A stretch of DNA of 64,000 bases from an uncultured Bacteroidota bacterium (GCA_902515395.1 CABXUL010000002.1:44787-108786); one strand, 5' to 3'. Shown: positions 8,282 through 19,567, numbered from the stretch's first letter. The notes: generated from the sequence alone by a model not told the origin. Numbers and translations: made by a program.

Positions 8282-9574
8282 ATGAGAAAAACCGTTGTTT
8301 CAAAAGAAATAATAATTCCTTTTATTTTAATCACTTCATTATTTTCTCTTTGGGGATTTGCAAATGCAGTTACAGACCCAATGGTTCAAGCTTTTAAAAA
8401 AGTTTTAGAATTATCAAATTCTCAAGCGGCTTGGGTTCAAATGGCTTTTTACGGAGGATATTTTTGTATGGCGCTACCTGCTGCATTATTTGTTAGGAAA
8501 TATTCATATAAAGTTGGGGTTCTAATTGGCCTAGCACTTTATGCTTTGGGGGCTTTGCTTTTTTATCCTGCCGCAATTACTGAGCAGTTTTGGTTTTTTT
8601 GTTTGGGATTATACATACTAACTTTTGGATTAGCTTTTTTAGAAACCACTGCCAATCCATACATACTTGCAATGGGAGATAAATCAACTGCAACTCAAAG
8701 ATTAAATCTTGCCCAAGCTTTTAATCCATTAGGGCTTATCCTTGGATTGCTTGTTGCCCAACAATTCGTTTTAAAAAATTTACAATCTGATGATATTCAA
8801 GATTTCAGTTCTTTAGAGGCTGGCGAAAAAGTAATGATAAGAACTGCAGACCTAATGGTAATTCGTGATCCATATGTTATTCTGGGCTTAGTGGTTCTTT
8901 TAGTTTTTATTTTAATTGCAATATCTAAAATGCCTCAAGCTAAGGATGATGATCAGATCGCACCACTTAGTAAAACCTTTAGGAGTTTATTTGAGAATAA
9001 GAATTATCGTAATGGAGTCATTTCGCAAGTTTGTTGTGTTGGTGCTCAAATCATGTGTTGGACATACATTTACCAATATGCTGAAGCAATTGGAATTTCA
9101 AGTAAAACAGCTGCTAGTTATCAATTTATGAGCTTTATTTTATTTCTTTGTGGAAGAGCATTTGGAACTTATCTTTTAAGGTATGTAAATTCAGGGAAAC
9201 TATTATTTCAGTTTTCTTCAATGGCAGCAGTTTTTTGCATTGGTGCAATATTTATTAGTGGAACTTTCGGCTTATATGCTTTGGTTGGCACTTCATTTTT
9301 TATGTCTTTGATGTTTCCAACTATATACGGAATAGCATTGGAAGATTTGGATGAAAAAGAATCTAAGATTGGAGCTGCAGGATTAGTTATGGCAATTGTT
9401 GGTGGTGCTTTTATGCCTCTATTACAGGGTAAAATAATTGATTTGGGAGGAATTGGTGTCGATGATCTAAATATTCTTGGAGTTTCTGAAGTCAACTTTT
9501 CTTTTATACTTCCTATTATTTGCTTCATTTATATTGCTTATTACGGTCGGGATATTTTTAAACAAGCTTCCTAA
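8282..9574 (+). CDS. fucP: L-fucose:H+ symporter (MFS permease)
   Basis: A 430-residue inner-membrane major facilitator transporter with about twelve hydrophobic segments. It closely follows the FucP pattern: LWGFANAVTDPMVQ with D32, QMAFYGGYFCMALPA, YALGALLFYPAA, and FLETTANPY with E121. The Asp and Glu correspond to the two acidic residues used for proton coupling in E. coli FucP. It should import free L-fucose, or a related 6-deoxy sugar, with protons. A 93-bp gap separates it from the upstream dehydrogenase, so it may have its own promoter; a near-match TATATTTC (8246-8253) is present. The mutarotase gene follows after 1 bp. Confidence 0.92.
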   Translation: MRKTVVSKEIIIPFILITSLFSLWGFANAVTDPMVQAFKKVLELSNSQAAWVQMAFYGGYFCMALPAALFVRKYSYKVGVLIGLALYALGALLFYPAAITEQFWFFCLGLYILTFGLAFLETTANPYILAMGDKSTATQRLNLAQAFNPLGLILGLLVAQQFVLKNLQSDDIQDFSSLEAGEKVMIRTADLMVIRDPYVILGLVVLLVFILIAISKMPQAKDDDQIAPLSKTFRSLFENKNYRNGVISQVCCVGAQIMCWTYIYQYAEAIGISSKTAASYQFMSFILFLCGRAFGTYLLRYVNSGKLLFQFSSMAAVFCIGAIFISGTFGLYALVGTSFFMSLMFPTIYGIALEDLDEKESKIGAAGLVMAIVGGAFMPLLQGKIIDLGGIGVDDLNILGVSEVNFSFILPIICFIYIAYYGRDIFKQAS

Positions 9575-9575
9575 A

Positions 9576-9911
9576 ATGAAAAGGTACTGTCTTGCCCTAG
9601 ATTTGAAGAATGATCCATTACTTATAAATAAGTACATTGATTATCATAAAGAAGTTTGGCCTGAAATATCTTCGAGTATTAGAGAAAATGGAATTATTGA
9701 TATGCAGATATATAATTTTGCTGACCGTTTGTTTATGATTATCGAGACTGAAGATGATTTTAGTTTTGAAGAGAAAAATAAAAGGGATAGTCATAATCCG
9801 TTTGTAATTAAGTGGGAAGAAATAATGTCTAAATTTCAAAAGCCAATTTCTATAAGTGATAGTGGCGAAAAGTGGATGTTGATGGAAAAAATATATGAAC
9901 TAGAAAAATAG
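9576..9911 (+). CDS. L-rhamnose/L-fucose mutarotase (RhaM-like)
   Basis: A 111-residue protein of the RhaM/DUF718 family (COG3254), which interconverts sugar anomers. Family marks are KRYCLALDL, YHKEVWPEI, a central Gly, DRLFMIIE and NPFVIKWEEIM. I used ATG 9576; the frame continues upstream inside fucP but without a sensible start. In this setting it should supply the anomer needed by L-fucose dehydrogenase. It sits 1 bp after the fucP stop and 8 bp before the sulfatase gene, so the three are probably co-transcribed. The exact sugar is inferred. Confidence 0.88.
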   Translation: MKRYCLALDLKNDPLLINKYIDYHKEVWPEISSSIRENGIIDMQIYNFADRLFMIIETEDDFSFEEKNKRDSHNPFVIKWEEIMSKFQKPISISDSGEKWMLMEKIYELEK

Positions 9912-9919
9912 TATTAAAT

Positions 9920-11401
9920 ATGTCTAAAATCAGAAATGTTGCTATAATTTTTGGATTGTTATTTCTTTTAGGATGTGATTCGATATCTAAAAAAGAGGAA
10001 GAAAAAGAACTACCTAATATTTTATTTTTATTCGCAGACGACTATACATACGATGCGATTCATGCGCTGGGAAATGAAGTAATTAACACTCCCAACTTAG
10101 ATTTACTGGTGAATGAAGGAACTAGCTTTACTAATGCTTTTAATATGGGAGGATGGCAAGGAGCTGTATGTGTAGCGTCTCGTTCGATGATAATAACTGG
10201 AAGAAGCATATGGAATGCAAAGCAGATAAATGACAAATGGAAGAAAAAAGAAAATTTTGAACTTGCTGAACAGTCATGGGGTAAATTAATGGAGAGAAAG
10301 GGTTATAATACATATATGAGTGGAAAGTGGCATGTTAGCATTGATCCCAAAAAAGTTTTCCAAAACATAAAAAATTTAAGGGCTGGTGGAATGCCTAAAG
10401 ATCATAGAAAAAAAGATGCTTTAGGAAATTGGATTGGTAAAGGTTACAACCGTCCTAAAAGTGAGGAAGATAAATCTTGGATACCGTACGATACGATTAA
10501 TGGTGGATTTTGGGAAGGTGGTAAACACTGGAGTGAGGTTCTCAAAGATGATGCGTTAGATTTTATAGATGATGCTAGCAATTCTGATGATCCCTTTTTT
10601 ATGTATTTATCTTTTAATGCACCGCATGACCCAAGGCAATCCCCTAAATCTTTCTTAGATCAATACCCGATTGAAAATATTCCACTTCCAGAGAACTGGT
10701 TACCGGAATACCCGAATATGAACGAAATTGGTTTAGAATCCCATAGAGATGAGTCATTAGCACCATTACCAAGAACTCCATATGCTATTAAAACTCATAT
10801 AAGGGAATACTATGCTATAATTACACATCTTGATCAACAAATCGGTGAAATTCTAGCAGCTCTAAAAAAATCAGGAAAAGACAAAAACACATATATTTTT
10901 TTTACTGGAGATCATGGTTTATCTGTTGGTCGACATGGTTTATTAGGCAAACAAAATATGTTTGATCACAGTATACGGGTACCACTACTTATGGTGGGAC
11001 CAGATATACCTAAAAAGCATAAAATTGAACAGGAGGTATATCTTCAAGATATAATGGCTACAAGTTTGGAGTTGGGTAATGTTAAACCTCCAAATTCATT
11101 AGAATTCAATAGTTTACTTAGCATCGCTAAGGGAAAAAGCGAAGAGAAAATTTATAAAAATGGAATTTATGGAGCCTATATTGATTATCAACGAATGATA
11201 AGAAAAGACGGGTTCAAACTTATTGTTTATCCAAAAATCAAAAAAACAGTTTTGTTTGATCTAAAAAATGATCCACTTGAAATAAATGATCTATCTACCA
11301 ATGTTAGTTATTTAAAAAAGAAAACAGATTTATTTACTGGTTTATTATCACTTCAAAAGAAATTTGGCGATCCACTGGATTTATCCTCCTTAGTTCCCTA
11401 A
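9920..11401 (+). CDS. Sulfatase (type I, formylglycine-dependent), lipoprotein
   Basis: A 493-residue alkaline-phosphatase-superfamily sulfatase. The signal peptide ends in a lipobox with C19 (LLFLLGC), so it is probably anchored in a membrane facing the periplasm. The N-terminal metal motif is FLFADDYTYDA. The modification site C84-V-A-S-R, followed by SMIITGR, matches C-x-[P/A]-S-R; Cys84 would become formylglycine with help from a maturase not seen here. SGKWHV and GDHGLSVGRHGLLGKQ are further active-site segments. In a fucose operon the obvious substrate is a sulfated fucose-containing glycan, but no subfamily is assigned. Confidence 0.92.
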   Translation: MSKIRNVAIIFGLLFLLGCDSISKKEEEKELPNILFLFADDYTYDAIHALGNEVINTPNLDLLVNEGTSFTNAFNMGGWQGAVCVASRSMIITGRSIWNAKQINDKWKKKENFELAEQSWGKLMERKGYNTYMSGKWHVSIDPKKVFQNIKNLRAGGMPKDHRKKDALGNWIGKGYNRPKSEEDKSWIPYDTINGGFWEGGKHWSEVLKDDALDFIDDASNSDDPFFMYLSFNAPHDPRQSPKSFLDQYPIENIPLPENWLPEYPNMNEIGLESHRDESLAPLPRTPYAIKTHIREYYAIITHLDQQIGEILAALKKSGKDKNTYIFFTGDHGLSVGRHGLLGKQNMFDHSIRVPLLMVGPDIPKKHKIEQEVYLQDIMATSLELGNVKPPNSLEFNSLLSIAKGKSEEKIYKNGIYGAYIDYQRMIRKDGFKLIVYPKIKKTVLFDLKNDPLEINDLSTNVSYLKKKTDLFTGLLSLQKKFGDPLDLSSLVP

Positions 11402-11467
11402 TATTTTATTATTTAGTTTAAATTTTGACTATTAATCTCAACCTAAGATGCTATGATATAAATTGGC

Positions 11468-11475
11468 TATATTTG
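11468..11475 (+). promoter_or_regulatory. Bacteroidota -7 box before the giant surface protein gene
   Basis: TATATTTG matches the Bacteroidota sigma-A -7 consensus TAnnTTTG exactly, 36 bp before the ATG at 11512. No TTTG -33 box lies at the usual 19-21 bp distance upstream. The 110-bp gap 11402-11511 holds nothing else that I recognise. Confidence 0.4.
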
Positions 11476-11511
11476 TAGCTAACAGCCTATTAAGAGATCA
11501 AAAAAAACACA

Positions 11512-14500
11512 ATGCCCTCTAGCAACTTAAATTATCGATATAATTTAAAATTTATGCTTATGGATCACTTTTGGCGGAAGTTTTTATTTCTTTTATTTAT
11601 CCCGATATATCTGTTTGGACAGTCTTCAACTTACTCTACAACATTAGATTTTAATGGATCAGATTCTTACATTACTATACCTTCGGGGATTAATGATCTT
11701 TCATTTTCTTCCGATAAGTTTACTCTCGAAGCATGGATTAAGATTGAGAATGCTCCACCTTCTGGCTCTTCCTCTGGAAACAATACTGCGTCCAATAGAG
11801 AATATATTTTTTCCAAAAAAAATGACTGGAGTTTTTATGTTTTAAATATAAATGGCTCTTTATATCTTGAAGGAAGGTTTAGAAGAGACTATAGTGGAAA
11901 TTGGCCTCAGGTAAGATCATCCTCCACAATTTCAACAGATACATGGTATCATGTTGCATTCACAAACTCAAAATCCGATGAAAGGATAAGGATTTATATT
12001 AATGGAAATCTAGACAACTCAGAAAATTGGACTTCAGGGGGTTATGGCCTTACATCCACTACAAACCCAATTGGCATAGGAGCAAGTGTTTGGAATGGAA
12101 TTGATAATCCTACTAATTTTTTTGATGGTGAAATGAGCGATATTCGTTTTTGGGACTCTGAAAGAACTCAAAGTGCAATAAATAGTTATAAAAATTCAAC
12201 TCTCAATACAAATTCAACTCTTAAATTATATTACAAATTAAATGAAGGAAGTGGTTCAACAATTAATGATTTAAGTGGTAATTCAATAGCGGGAACCGCA
12301 AGAGGGAGTTATCAATGGATGCCTCTTCAGACAAGTGCAAGGTCAACCCCAACTGGTGAGGTCCTTGATCAAGAAAATACTAGTTTAAATGCGGGTGCAG
12401 GAGGAACAGCTCAATGGCAATCATTTACTGTATCAAATACCGGTCAGCTTTCTGCAGTGTCATGGAGAATGGCATGTCCAGTTATTGACGGCAACGCCCA
12501 ACCTGTTCAGTTGAGTGTTTACAGAGGTGAGGGAACTGGAGGTGCTTTGGTTGCACAAAGTCAAAACTTGACCACTCCTGCCTACAGAGATAGTAGTGGC
12601 AATTATATCTCAGGAGAATATGTTTTATTTGATATGAGTTCAAATAATGTGTCTGTTTCCTCTAATGAGGTCATGACAGTTAAATTAGAACTGACCTCGG
12701 GTAATCAAGATGTTGGTTTTTTAAGTCTTCATACTGGAAATCCTTACCCTAGAGGTAGGGGCTCAAATAATGTAAGTTGGGATTATCTTTTTAAAGCCTA
12801 TGTTATACCGGGATCGCAATCCACCACTCCTACAGTTTATTTTGAAAATGGAACCTGTAAGTGTCCAAACGCCTCAGCAGGGGATACTGCTACAATTAGC
12901 GGTACAACATATACTGTTGTCAATAACTCTAGCATAGCTGGTCAAATTTCAAGCGGAAATTATAATTTGTGTACTTCACTTGTTACCGATATGAGTGAAC
13001 TTTTTAAAAATAAAGGTTCATTCAACTTTGATATTGGTTTTTGGGATACTTCAAATGTGACAACAATGAAAAGAATGTTTCAACAGGCTAATGTTTTTAA
13101 TCAAGACATAGGCTCTTGGAATACTGCAGCAGTTACAAATATGCAAGAAATGTTTTATCTAGCAAGAGCATTCAATCAAGACATAGGGAATTGGGATACT
13201 TCTAGTGTGACCACTATGCATGTCATGTTTAGGGAGGCAGTAGCATTCAATCAAGATATAGGCAGTTGGAATACTTCTAATGTGTCCCATATGAATTATA
13301 TGTTTCTTGGAACATCATTCAATCAAGATATATCGGGTTGGTGCGTTGGAAATATTTCTTCCCAACCATCTAACTTCAAAAATTTTTCACAATTAAGTGA
13401 TAATAATACTCCTAACTGGGGGTCATGTCCGGCTCCCATCGTTTTTGATTCGGGTACCTGTAAGTGTCCAAACGCCTCAGCAGGTGATACTGCTACAATT
13501 AGCGGTACAACATATACTGTTGTTAATAACTCTAGCATAGCTGGTCAAATTTCAAGTGGAAATTATAATTTGTGTACAACTTTGGTAACTGATATGGAAG
13601 GCTTATTTAATGGTAATACCGATAACCCTAACATTTCTTTTTGGGATACTAGTTCAGTTACTAATTTTAGGGCAATGTTCTGGGGTTCTAATTTTAATCA
13701 AGATATAAGCTCTTGGGATACTAGTTCAGCAACATCATTTGAGGTAATGTTTTATAATGCAGGATCATTTAATAAAAATATAGGTACTTGGAATACCTCT
13801 TCAGTTACAACTATGAAGGGAATGTTTTGGAACGGAGCTAATCAATTTAATAATGGCGGAAATAGCTCGATAGGTAATTGGGATACCTCCTCAGTTACTG
13901 ATTTTAGTTACATGTTCGCTAATGCAGGTTCATTTAACCAAGATATAGGAAATTGGGATGTTTCGGCAGCTACAGATATGAATGTTATGTTTAATAATGC
14001 ATCTTCGTTCAATCAAGATATTTCTTCTTGGTGCGTTGGAAATATTTCTTCCCTGCCATCCAATTTTAAAACTAATTCACCATTAAGTAATAATAATACT
14101 CCTAACTGGGGGTCATGTCCGTCTCCCATCGTTTTTGATTCGGGCATCTGTAAATGTCCTGGTGCATCTGTAGGAGATACTGCTACAATTAGCGGTACAA
14201 CATATACTGTTGTCAACAACTCAACTATAGCAGGTCAAATTTCAAGTGGAAATTATAATTTGTGTACAACATTGGTAACTAGCATGGCTGGCCTTTTTAC
14301 AGATAATTCAAACTTTAATGCAAATATTGGGTTCTGGGATACATCCAATGTTACAAGCATGAACCGTATGTTTTGGTTGGCGAGTAGCTTTAATCAAAAT
14401 ATTGGAAATTGGGATGTATCTAGTGTTACTGATATGGAACAAATGTTCAACCAAACAATATTTAACCAAGATATTGGTAATTGGGATGTTTCAAAAGTAA

Positions 14501-17500
14501 CTAATATGCATGCTATGTTTCGTGCTAACAGTCAGTTTAATCAAGATATATCCTCTTGGAATACATCCAGTGTAACCAGTATGATTGGAACATTTGAGAA
14601 TGCTTCCTCATTCAACCAAAATATAAGCAGTTGGAACACATCCTCTATTATAAATATGAATTATATGTTTGTTGGTGCAACTGCATTTAATCAACCCATT
14701 GGAAGCTGGAATGTATCAAGTACAACCCAGATGAATGGAGTCTTTAAAAATGCGAGTGCTTTTAATCAACCGCTTGGCAATTGGAATACCTCAAATGTTA
14801 CTTCCATGAATGAGATGTTTAGCGGTGCGAGTGCTTTTAACCAAAATATTTCCTCTTGGTGCGTTGGAAATATTTCTTCCCAACCAACTAACTTTAAAGC
14901 TAATGCACCCTTGAGTAATAATAATACCCCTAACTGGGGAACATGTCCCCCTCCCCCTGGCCAAATTGTTTTTGATTCAGGAACTTGTAGATGCCCTGGA
15001 GTCGCTGTTGGACAGACAGCAACAATAAGCGGAACAACATATACTGTTGTAAATAATTCAACTATAGCCGCGCAGATCTCCGCTGGCAATTATAACCTCT
15101 GTACCACCCTTGTTACTGACATGAATAGCCTTTTTAAAAATAAAGGTTCATTCAACTCCAATATTAGTTTTTGGGATACCTCAAATGTGGATAATATGAG
15201 TTGGATGTTTCACAATGCCTATGCTTTTAACCAAAATATTGGGAATTGGGATGTTTCCTCCCTTCATCATATGAATGGTATGTTTAAAAATGCTGATAGT
15301 TTCAATCAAAATATTGGAGGATGGAATACTTCCTCAGTTAGAAACATGGAGGAGACACTTTTTAGTATGAGAGATTTTAATAACGGTGAAGCACAAGGCT
15401 TATCAAATAATCCACTTGGTTGGAATACATCAAACGTTACCAACATGAAAAATCTCTTACGTGGCTCGGAAAAATTCAATCAAAATATTGGTTCTTGGGA
15501 CACATCTAATGTTACAGATATGAGTGGATTATTTCTTTCTGCCTCACGATTCAATCGCCCTATTGGAAGTTGGAATACAACTAAAGTAACAAATATGAAT
15601 GGGATGTTTGAGAGTGCAAGTTTATTTAACCAAGCAATTGGAAATTGGAATACATCAAGTGTAACTGACATGGGTAACATGTTTAAGTATGCTTCAGTTT
15701 TTAATCAAGCGATCGGAAGCTGGAATACAGGCGATGTAACATCATTTAGTGCTACATTTATGGGTGCTAATAGATTTAATCAAGATATTTCTGGATGGAA
15801 TACTTCATCTGTAACGAATATGTATAGTATGTTTCGTGATGCATCAAACTTCAATCAAAACATTCCTAATTGGAATACATTAAATGTCACGCATATGGGT
15901 TCAATGTTCTACAATGCAAGTGCTTTCAATGGGAATATAGGTAATTGGAACACTTCTAATGTGACTAATATGTCACATATGTTAAACGATGCTAGAGCTT
16001 TTACTCAAGATATTGGAAATTGGGATGTTTCAAATGTAACAAACATGAATGCTATGTTTGCGAATAATACCTCCTTTAATAAGGATATTGGAAGCTGGAA
16101 TACTTCATCAGTAACAGATATGGCTGATATGTTCAATGCAGCATCTGCATTCAATCAAAATATTTCTTCTTGGTGTGTAGGAAATATTTCTTCCCTACCC
16201 GCTGACTTTAAAACTAATTCACCATTAAGTAATAATAATACTCCTAACTGGGGAACATGTCCAAATCCAGTATGTTCAATATCTATTAATCTTACTAGCA
16301 ATGCGCCAACTCAAACCCAATCAGTTACTCTTGGAGCAGGTATTACACCTGTGACTTTTTCAGTGACCTCGTCGCTTTGCACCAGTACTTTAACAGTTAG
16401 TGCCACCAACCTTCCTCCAGGTATTTCGATGGTATTTAATAATAACGTCGCTTCAATTAGTGGTACGCCTACTAATCAAGCCACCGGTACATATAATTAT
16501 CTAATCACTGCTTCTAGCAGCTCAACGGTTACTTCAGTTACTGGTTATATATCGATTGTCTCGACTCCAACAACAGTAACAGATACTAGTTCAGGTTGTT
16601 CAATCAACGCCGATCTTCAAGGAACAGGTCTTCAGATATCTACCATTTCAATTGGTTCACCCACGATATCAATTCCATTTACAACAACATGTTCTGGAAC
16701 ACTTACTGTTACTTCCACTGGTATACCCCTGGGTATGCAAATGGTTTTTGTCAATAATATTGCTACCATATCGGGAACTCCAACGGGATCTGTAACTGGC
16801 ACTTATGATTATACTATACTTGCATCAGTTGGCGGAACAGCCTCGTTAACAATTAATGGTAGATTATTACTCAAGCCTGACGCTGACAATGATGGTGTTG
16901 ATGATCAATATGATAAATGCCCTGAAACAAATCCAGGAGATACTGTTGATGAAAATGGTTGTTCTGAAATTCAATTAGATGCCGATTTGGATGGTATTTT
17001 AAATATAGACGACATTTGTCCTAACACGTCTCCCAGCGAAACAGCTAATGCAGAGGGTTGTGGAGAAACTCAAGTAGATACTGATAAAGACGGATTCCCC
17101 GATGTTATTGATAATTGTCATACTAGTTATAATCCTAATCAAAAAGATTATGATAATGATGGTCAAGGTGATGTCTGTGATCCTGACCCAATTGTTGAAT
17201 TTAATGTATCACTTATTAAAGAAAATGCTGAACTTGGAGTAATGACTGGAGATGTTAGTTCAACTAGCCTAATGGGCAGTAAAATTACCTCCATAGAATT
17301 TAATTCCAATGGCTATTTTACGCTTTCAAATAATCTCAAAATTGAATTAGCAAATGAATTAGATTACGAGGAAAAAACTTCGCATTCTTTTACCTTAACT
17401 GTTAAAACTGCTAATGGTGGTCAAACTACTGTTGAAGGGGAAATTCCTGTGGAGGATATTCCTAATCCGCAATACACTGCACCATTTTTCATTTCGGTTT

Positions 17501-18864
17501 TTGATATTGGACCTGGAACGTTCCCATTGTCTCAAGATATAAGTGGAACTACCTATTTGCGATTGAATCGTGAGACAGTTGGTAGGTATCATAATCCATT
17601 TAATCGTGGTGTTGGTAAATGGAAAGTAAGAAAAAATATAAGTGGTGGTGCTGATGCTCATCTTTTTGCCATTAAAAGTGAGCCTCCAAAAACTAGAAAA
17701 TCAGATGAGGAAAGTGAGGGCTATCTTGCTTTTATTAATCCTCCTGATTTTAATAATCCACAAGACCACAATCAAGATAATATTTATGAGGTTGAAGTAA
17801 CCTTTATTAACCTTGAGGATGGAGCTGTTGAGGTGCCTGTCCCTGTCACACAATTCCAACTGCAAGTCCCAGAAGGAGCCACCAGCGCACTTGAGCTTCA
17901 ATCCAGACTTGCACTTCCAGATGATGACTCTGATGGCGATGGCGTTCCTGATATTATTGACAACAGCCCTGTGGTATTTAACCCAGACCAGGCAGATGAA
18001 GACGGAGATGGTGTTGGTGATGTTTCTGATGATTCTGACCATGATGGGGTTTGGAATCCCGAGGATGAATGTCCTGACACTCCACTTGGTGTTAAAGTCG
18101 ATGCATTTGGTTGTGAGATATTCTATCTACCTTCTGATAATTTCAATGTATATAAAACTGAAAGGTGTGTTGATAATCATTCCATTGGAATTGAGTTTGA
18201 GAACATATCACATTCCTATACTATTAATATCTCTGGTGCTATGGATTACTCTGAGATTTTTAGTGAAAAACAGTGGATTATTACCAACCTATCCAGTGGA
18301 CAATATAATATCTGCCTTGGTGTCAATGGAATAAATAGTAATGAGTTTGAAAGGTGTTTCGAGATTAGGCTTAATGACCCCACTCCTCTTTCGGTATATA
18401 CTAACGATACAGATTTAACTGCTTTAGCGGATGATACCCTTGATTCGGTTAATTTTGAAATGGCTGGCGGATCAGTTTACAATATCGAGCATAATGGCAT
18501 AACAACACAGACCTCCCGATCCAGTCACTCCTTGGCCCTTAGAAAAGGTCTAAACACTGTTAGGATAACTACTGATCAAGAATGTCAAGGTGTTTTCGAA
18601 AAACAATATTTCAACTCTGAAACCATTGCCTACACACCAAATCCTTTTGAAGATGAATTGCTAATTTACGTAGGTGGGCAGGATGAAAATATTTTAGTTG
18701 AAATATTTACTACAGCTGGAAAACTCATTAGTTCTGATTATTATAAGCTCAATGAGTCTGATAGAAATATTTCAGTAAATACTTCTAATTATAAAATGGG
18801 AAGTTATTTATTCAAGGTTAATGCAAATACGGTGAAAAAATCTTTTATGGCTATAAAAAAATAA
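11512..18864 (+). CDS. Giant T9SS-secreted surface protein with LamG, BspA-type repeat arrays and TSP3 repeats
   Basis: A 2450-residue cell-surface protein. ATG 11512 is possible, but M15 or M17 gives a cleaner signal peptide ([13 protein letters not shown], then Q). Domains in order: LamG/concanavalin-like (about 45-262, FTLEAWIKI and [12 protein letters not shown]); an unassigned beta-rich domain (about 275-430); four BspA/DUF285 arrays (444-642, 643-872, 873-1151, 1152-1586); two putative Ig-like repeats (1587-1786); calcium-binding thrombospondin type 3 repeats (about 1789-1893 and 2138-2202); a cadherin-like segment (1894-1987); and a type A T9SS sorting domain (about 2373-2450, beginning [11 protein letters not shown]). 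The likely role is adhesion or glycan contact. A lipoprotein gene follows after 4 bp. Confidence 0.9.
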   Translation: MPSSNLNYRYNLKFMLMDHFWRKFLFLLFIPIYLFGQSSTYSTTLDFNGSDSYITIPSGINDLSFSSDKFTLEAWIKIENAPPSGSSSGNNTASNREYIFSKKNDWSFYVLNINGSLYLEGRFRRDYSGNWPQVRSSSTISTDTWYHVAFTNSKSDERIRIYINGNLDNSENWTSGGYGLTSTTNPIGIGASVWNGIDNPTNFFDGEMSDIRFWDSERTQSAINSYKNSTLNTNSTLKLYYKLNEGSGSTINDLSGNSIAGTARGSYQWMPLQTSARSTPTGEVLDQENTSLNAGAGGTAQWQSFTVSNTGQLSAVSWRMACPVIDGNAQPVQLSVYRGEGTGGALVAQSQNLTTPAYRDSSGNYISGEYVLFDMSSNNVSVSSNEVMTVKLELTSGNQDVGFLSLHTGNPYPRGRGSNNVSWDYLFKAYVIPGSQSTTPTVYFENGTCKCPNASAGDTATISGTTYTVVNNSSIAGQISSGNYNLCTSLVTDMSELFKNKGSFNFDIGFWDTSNVTTMKRMFQQANVFNQDIGSWNTAAVTNMQEMFYLARAFNQDIGNWDTSSVTTMHVMFREAVAFNQDIGSWNTSNVSHMNYMFLGTSFNQDISGWCVGNISSQPSNFKNFSQLSDNNTPNWGSCPAPIVFDSGTCKCPNASAGDTATISGTTYTVVNNSSIAGQISSGNYNLCTTLVTDMEGLFNGNTDNPNISFWDTSSVTNFRAMFWGSNFNQDISSWDTSSATSFEVMFYNAGSFNKNIGTWNTSSVTTMKGMFWNGANQFNNGGNSSIGNWDTSSVTDFSYMFANAGSFNQDIGNWDVSAATDMNVMFNNASSFNQDISSWCVGNISSLPSNFKTNSPLSNNNTPNWGSCPSPIVFDSGICKCPGASVGDTATISGTTYTVVNNSTIAGQISSGNYNLCTTLVTSMAGLFTDNSNFNANIGFWDTSNVTSMNRMFWLASSFNQNIGNWDVSSVTDMEQMFNQTIFNQDIGNWDVSKVTNMHAMFRANSQFNQDISSWNTSSVTSMIGTFENASSFNQNISSWNTSSIINMNYMFVGATAFNQPIGSWNVSSTTQMNGVFKNASAFNQPLGNWNTSNVTSMNEMFSGASAFNQNISSWCVGNISSQPTNFKANAPLSNNNTPNWGTCPPPPGQIVFDSGTCRCPGVAVGQTATISGTTYTVVNNSTIAAQISAGNYNLCTTLVTDMNSLFKNKGSFNSNISFWDTSNVDNMSWMFHNAYAFNQNIGNWDVSSLHHMNGMFKNADSFNQNIGGWNTSSVRNMEETLFSMRDFNNGEAQGLSNNPLGWNTSNVTNMKNLLRGSEKFNQNIGSWDTSNVTDMSGLFLSASRFNRPIGSWNTTKVTNMNGMFESASLFNQAIGNWNTSSVTDMGNMFKYASVFNQAIGSWNTGDVTSFSATFMGANRFNQDISGWNTSSVTNMYSMFRDASNFNQNIPNWNTLNVTHMGSMFYNASAFNGNIGNWNTSNVTNMSHMLNDARAFTQDIGNWDVSNVTNMNAMFANNTSFNKDIGSWNTSSVTDMADMFNAASAFNQNISSWCVGNISSLPADFKTNSPLSNNNTPNWGTCPNPVCSISINLTSNAPTQTQSVTLGAGITPVTFSVTSSLCTSTLTVSATNLPPGISMVFNNNVASISGTPTNQATGTYNYLITASSSSTVTSVTGYISIVSTPTTVTDTSSGCSINADLQGTGLQISTISIGSPTISIPFTTTCSGTLTVTSTGIPLGMQMVFVNNIATISGTPTGSVTGTYDYTILASVGGTASLTINGRLLLKPDADNDGVDDQYDKCPETNPGDTVDENGCSEIQLDADLDGILNIDDICPNTSPSETANAEGCGETQVDTDKDGFPDVIDNCHTSYNPNQKDYDNDGQGDVCDPDPIVEFNVSLIKENAELGVMTGDVSSTSLMGSKITSIEFNSNGYFTLSNNLKIELANELDYEEKTSHSFTLTVKTANGGQTTVEGEIPVEDIPNPQYTAPFFISVFDIGPGTFPLSQDISGTTYLRLNRETVGRYHNPFNRGVGKWKVRKNISGGADAHLFAIKSEPPKTRKSDEESEGYLAFINPPDFNNPQDHNQDNIYEVEVTFINLEDGAVEVPVPVTQFQLQVPEGATSALELQSRLALPDDDSDGDGVPDIIDNSPVVFNPDQADEDGDGVGDVSDDSDHDGVWNPEDECPDTPLGVKVDAFGCEIFYLPSDNFNVYKTERCVDNHSIGIEFENISHSYTINISGAMDYSEIFSEKQWIITNLSSGQYNICLGVNGINSNEFERCFEIRLNDPTPLSVYTNDTDLTALADDTLDSVNFEMAGGSVYNIEHNGITTQTSRSSHSLALRKGLNTVRITTDQECQGVFEKQYFNSETIAYTPNPFEDELLIYVGGQDENILVEIFTTAGKLISSDYYKLNESDRNISVNTSNYKMGSYLFKVNANTVKKSFMAIKK
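12841..13437 (+). repeat. BspA-type repeat array 1 (4 units)
   Basis: The array opens with a Cys-containing head (FENGTCKCP, then [11 protein letters not shown] and [11 protein letters not shown]). It has four units of the form GxWNTSxVTxM-xxMF-xxAxxFNQDI and ends with a cap, [12 protein letters not shown] then NTPNWGSCP. This is the bacterial surface protein 26-residue repeat (DUF285). The paired cysteines in head and cap probably form disulfides. Confidence 0.88.
13438..14127 (+). repeat. BspA-type repeat array 2 (5 units)
   Basis: The same head-units-cap plan as array 1, with five units; one is lengthened by an insertion ([10 protein letters not shown]). The head DNA is almost identical to that of array 1 apart from single-base changes, pointing to duplication of whole modules or recombination between them. 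Confidence 0.88.
14128..14964 (+). repeat. BspA-type repeat array 3 (7 units)
   Basis: Head [19 protein letters not shown], seven W-anchored units and the cap [12 protein letters not shown] to NTPNWGTCP. Two units have FNQP in place of FNQD. The head DNA remains close to that of arrays 1 and 2 over the GTTYTVVNN segment. Confidence 0.88.
14965..16269 (+). repeat. BspA-type repeat array 4 (13 units)
   Basis: The longest array: a head ([16 protein letters not shown]), thirteen units and the standard Cys cap ending GTCP. The third unit carries a longer insertion ([18 protein letters not shown]). The head DNA is more diverged than in arrays 1-3, so this module is probably older or evolves separately. 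Confidence 0.88.
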
Positions 18865-19565
18865 CAACATGAAATATCTTCTTTACTTGACGGTTTTTTG
18901 TTTGTTGGCTTGTTCATCAAATGATGAAACAGTAGCTTTATCTGACCTTTACCCTGGGTCTTTTAACTTAGAATATCCTGAAAATGAACAAGCTTGTCTT
19001 GACGGAAGTGTTTTGAATGATTTACAAAGTAAAGTCAATCTTAGATGGACCTCTAGTAAAAATTCATCAAAGTACCAGATAAGTATTAAAAACCTAAATG
19101 ATAATAGCAATTTGATATTCGAGAGTAACTCCAACAGTCAAGAAGTTATTTTAAAGCACGGAGAACCCTATGCATGGAAAGTTACCGCTGAAGTACCTGA
19201 AAGTAGTTCCTCTTTAACTAGTAAAGAATGGCGTTTTTATTTGGCTGGTTTAGGAGAGGTAAATTATGCCCCTTTCCCGCCAGAGTTAATCTCACCAAGA
19301 CCTTCAGCTAAGGTGAATTTAAACTCAAATGATCAAGTGTTACTGAACTGGTCCTGTTCCGATCCTGATGGCGACATTAAAGGCTATAAAGTATATCTGG
19401 ACTCAACAGATGGATCTAACCTTATTGCAAGTTTCGATGAAACTAAAAATCAGGTGTTAATTGCCGTTGGCGCGAAAGCTGAAACAAATTACTTTTGGAA
19501 AGTAATAGCTTACGATAATCAAGGAAATACCGCCTCTTCTGGGGTGTATTCTTTTAGTACTAATT
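17584..19565 (+). repeat. Tandem duplicated segment, copy 1
   Basis: It aligns without gaps to 21166-23147 at a constant offset of 3582 bp. From 18427 to 19565 (1139 bp) I saw no difference. Between 18192 and 18426 there are eight single-base differences, five of them within 18192-18210, and upstream they become more frequent. It covers the C-terminal third of the giant protein and the following lipoprotein gene. Confidence 0.92.
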
Positions 19566-19567
19566 GA
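18869..19567 (+). CDS. FN3-like surface lipoprotein, copy 1
   Basis: A 232-residue lipoprotein: signal peptide MKYLLYLTVFCLLAC with the lipidated C15, followed by SSNDE. The mature part has two beta-rich segments resembling fibronectin type III folds, one with KYQISIKNLND and EPYAWKVTAEV, the other with NWSCSDPDGDIKGYKVYLD and NYFWKVIAYD. No enzyme motif is seen. It starts 4 bp after the giant protein gene, so the two are surely co-expressed. It is identical in sequence to the gene at 22451-23149. A partner or anchor role for the secreted protein is suggested by the paired arrangement, not shown. Confidence 0.85.
   Translation: MKYLLYLTVFCLLACSSNDETVALSDLYPGSFNLEYPENEQACLDGSVLNDLQSKVNLRWTSSKNSSKYQISIKNLNDNSNLIFESNSNSQEVILKHGEPYAWKVTAEVPESSSSLTSKEWRFYLAGLGEVNYAPFPPELISPRPSAKVNLNSNDQVLLNWSCSDPDGDIKGYKVYLDSTDGSNLIASFDETKNQVLIAVGAKAETNYFWKVIAYDNQGNTASSGVYSFSTN

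Noticed and set aside
9208..9528. A 106-codon antisense frame inside fucP
   Set aside because: It lies wholly within a well-supported transporter gene and has low-complexity composition.
13323..15680. Several antisense open frames of 66-107 codons across the repeat arrays
   Set aside because: They recur at the same place in each array because the coding DNA is repetitive; they have no promoter, start context or family resemblance and are shadows of the real gene.
11554..16269. CRISPR-like or short direct repeat array, suggested by the regular repeats
   Set aside because: The repeats are in frame, encode BspA-type units and vary as coding sequence does; there are no spacers.
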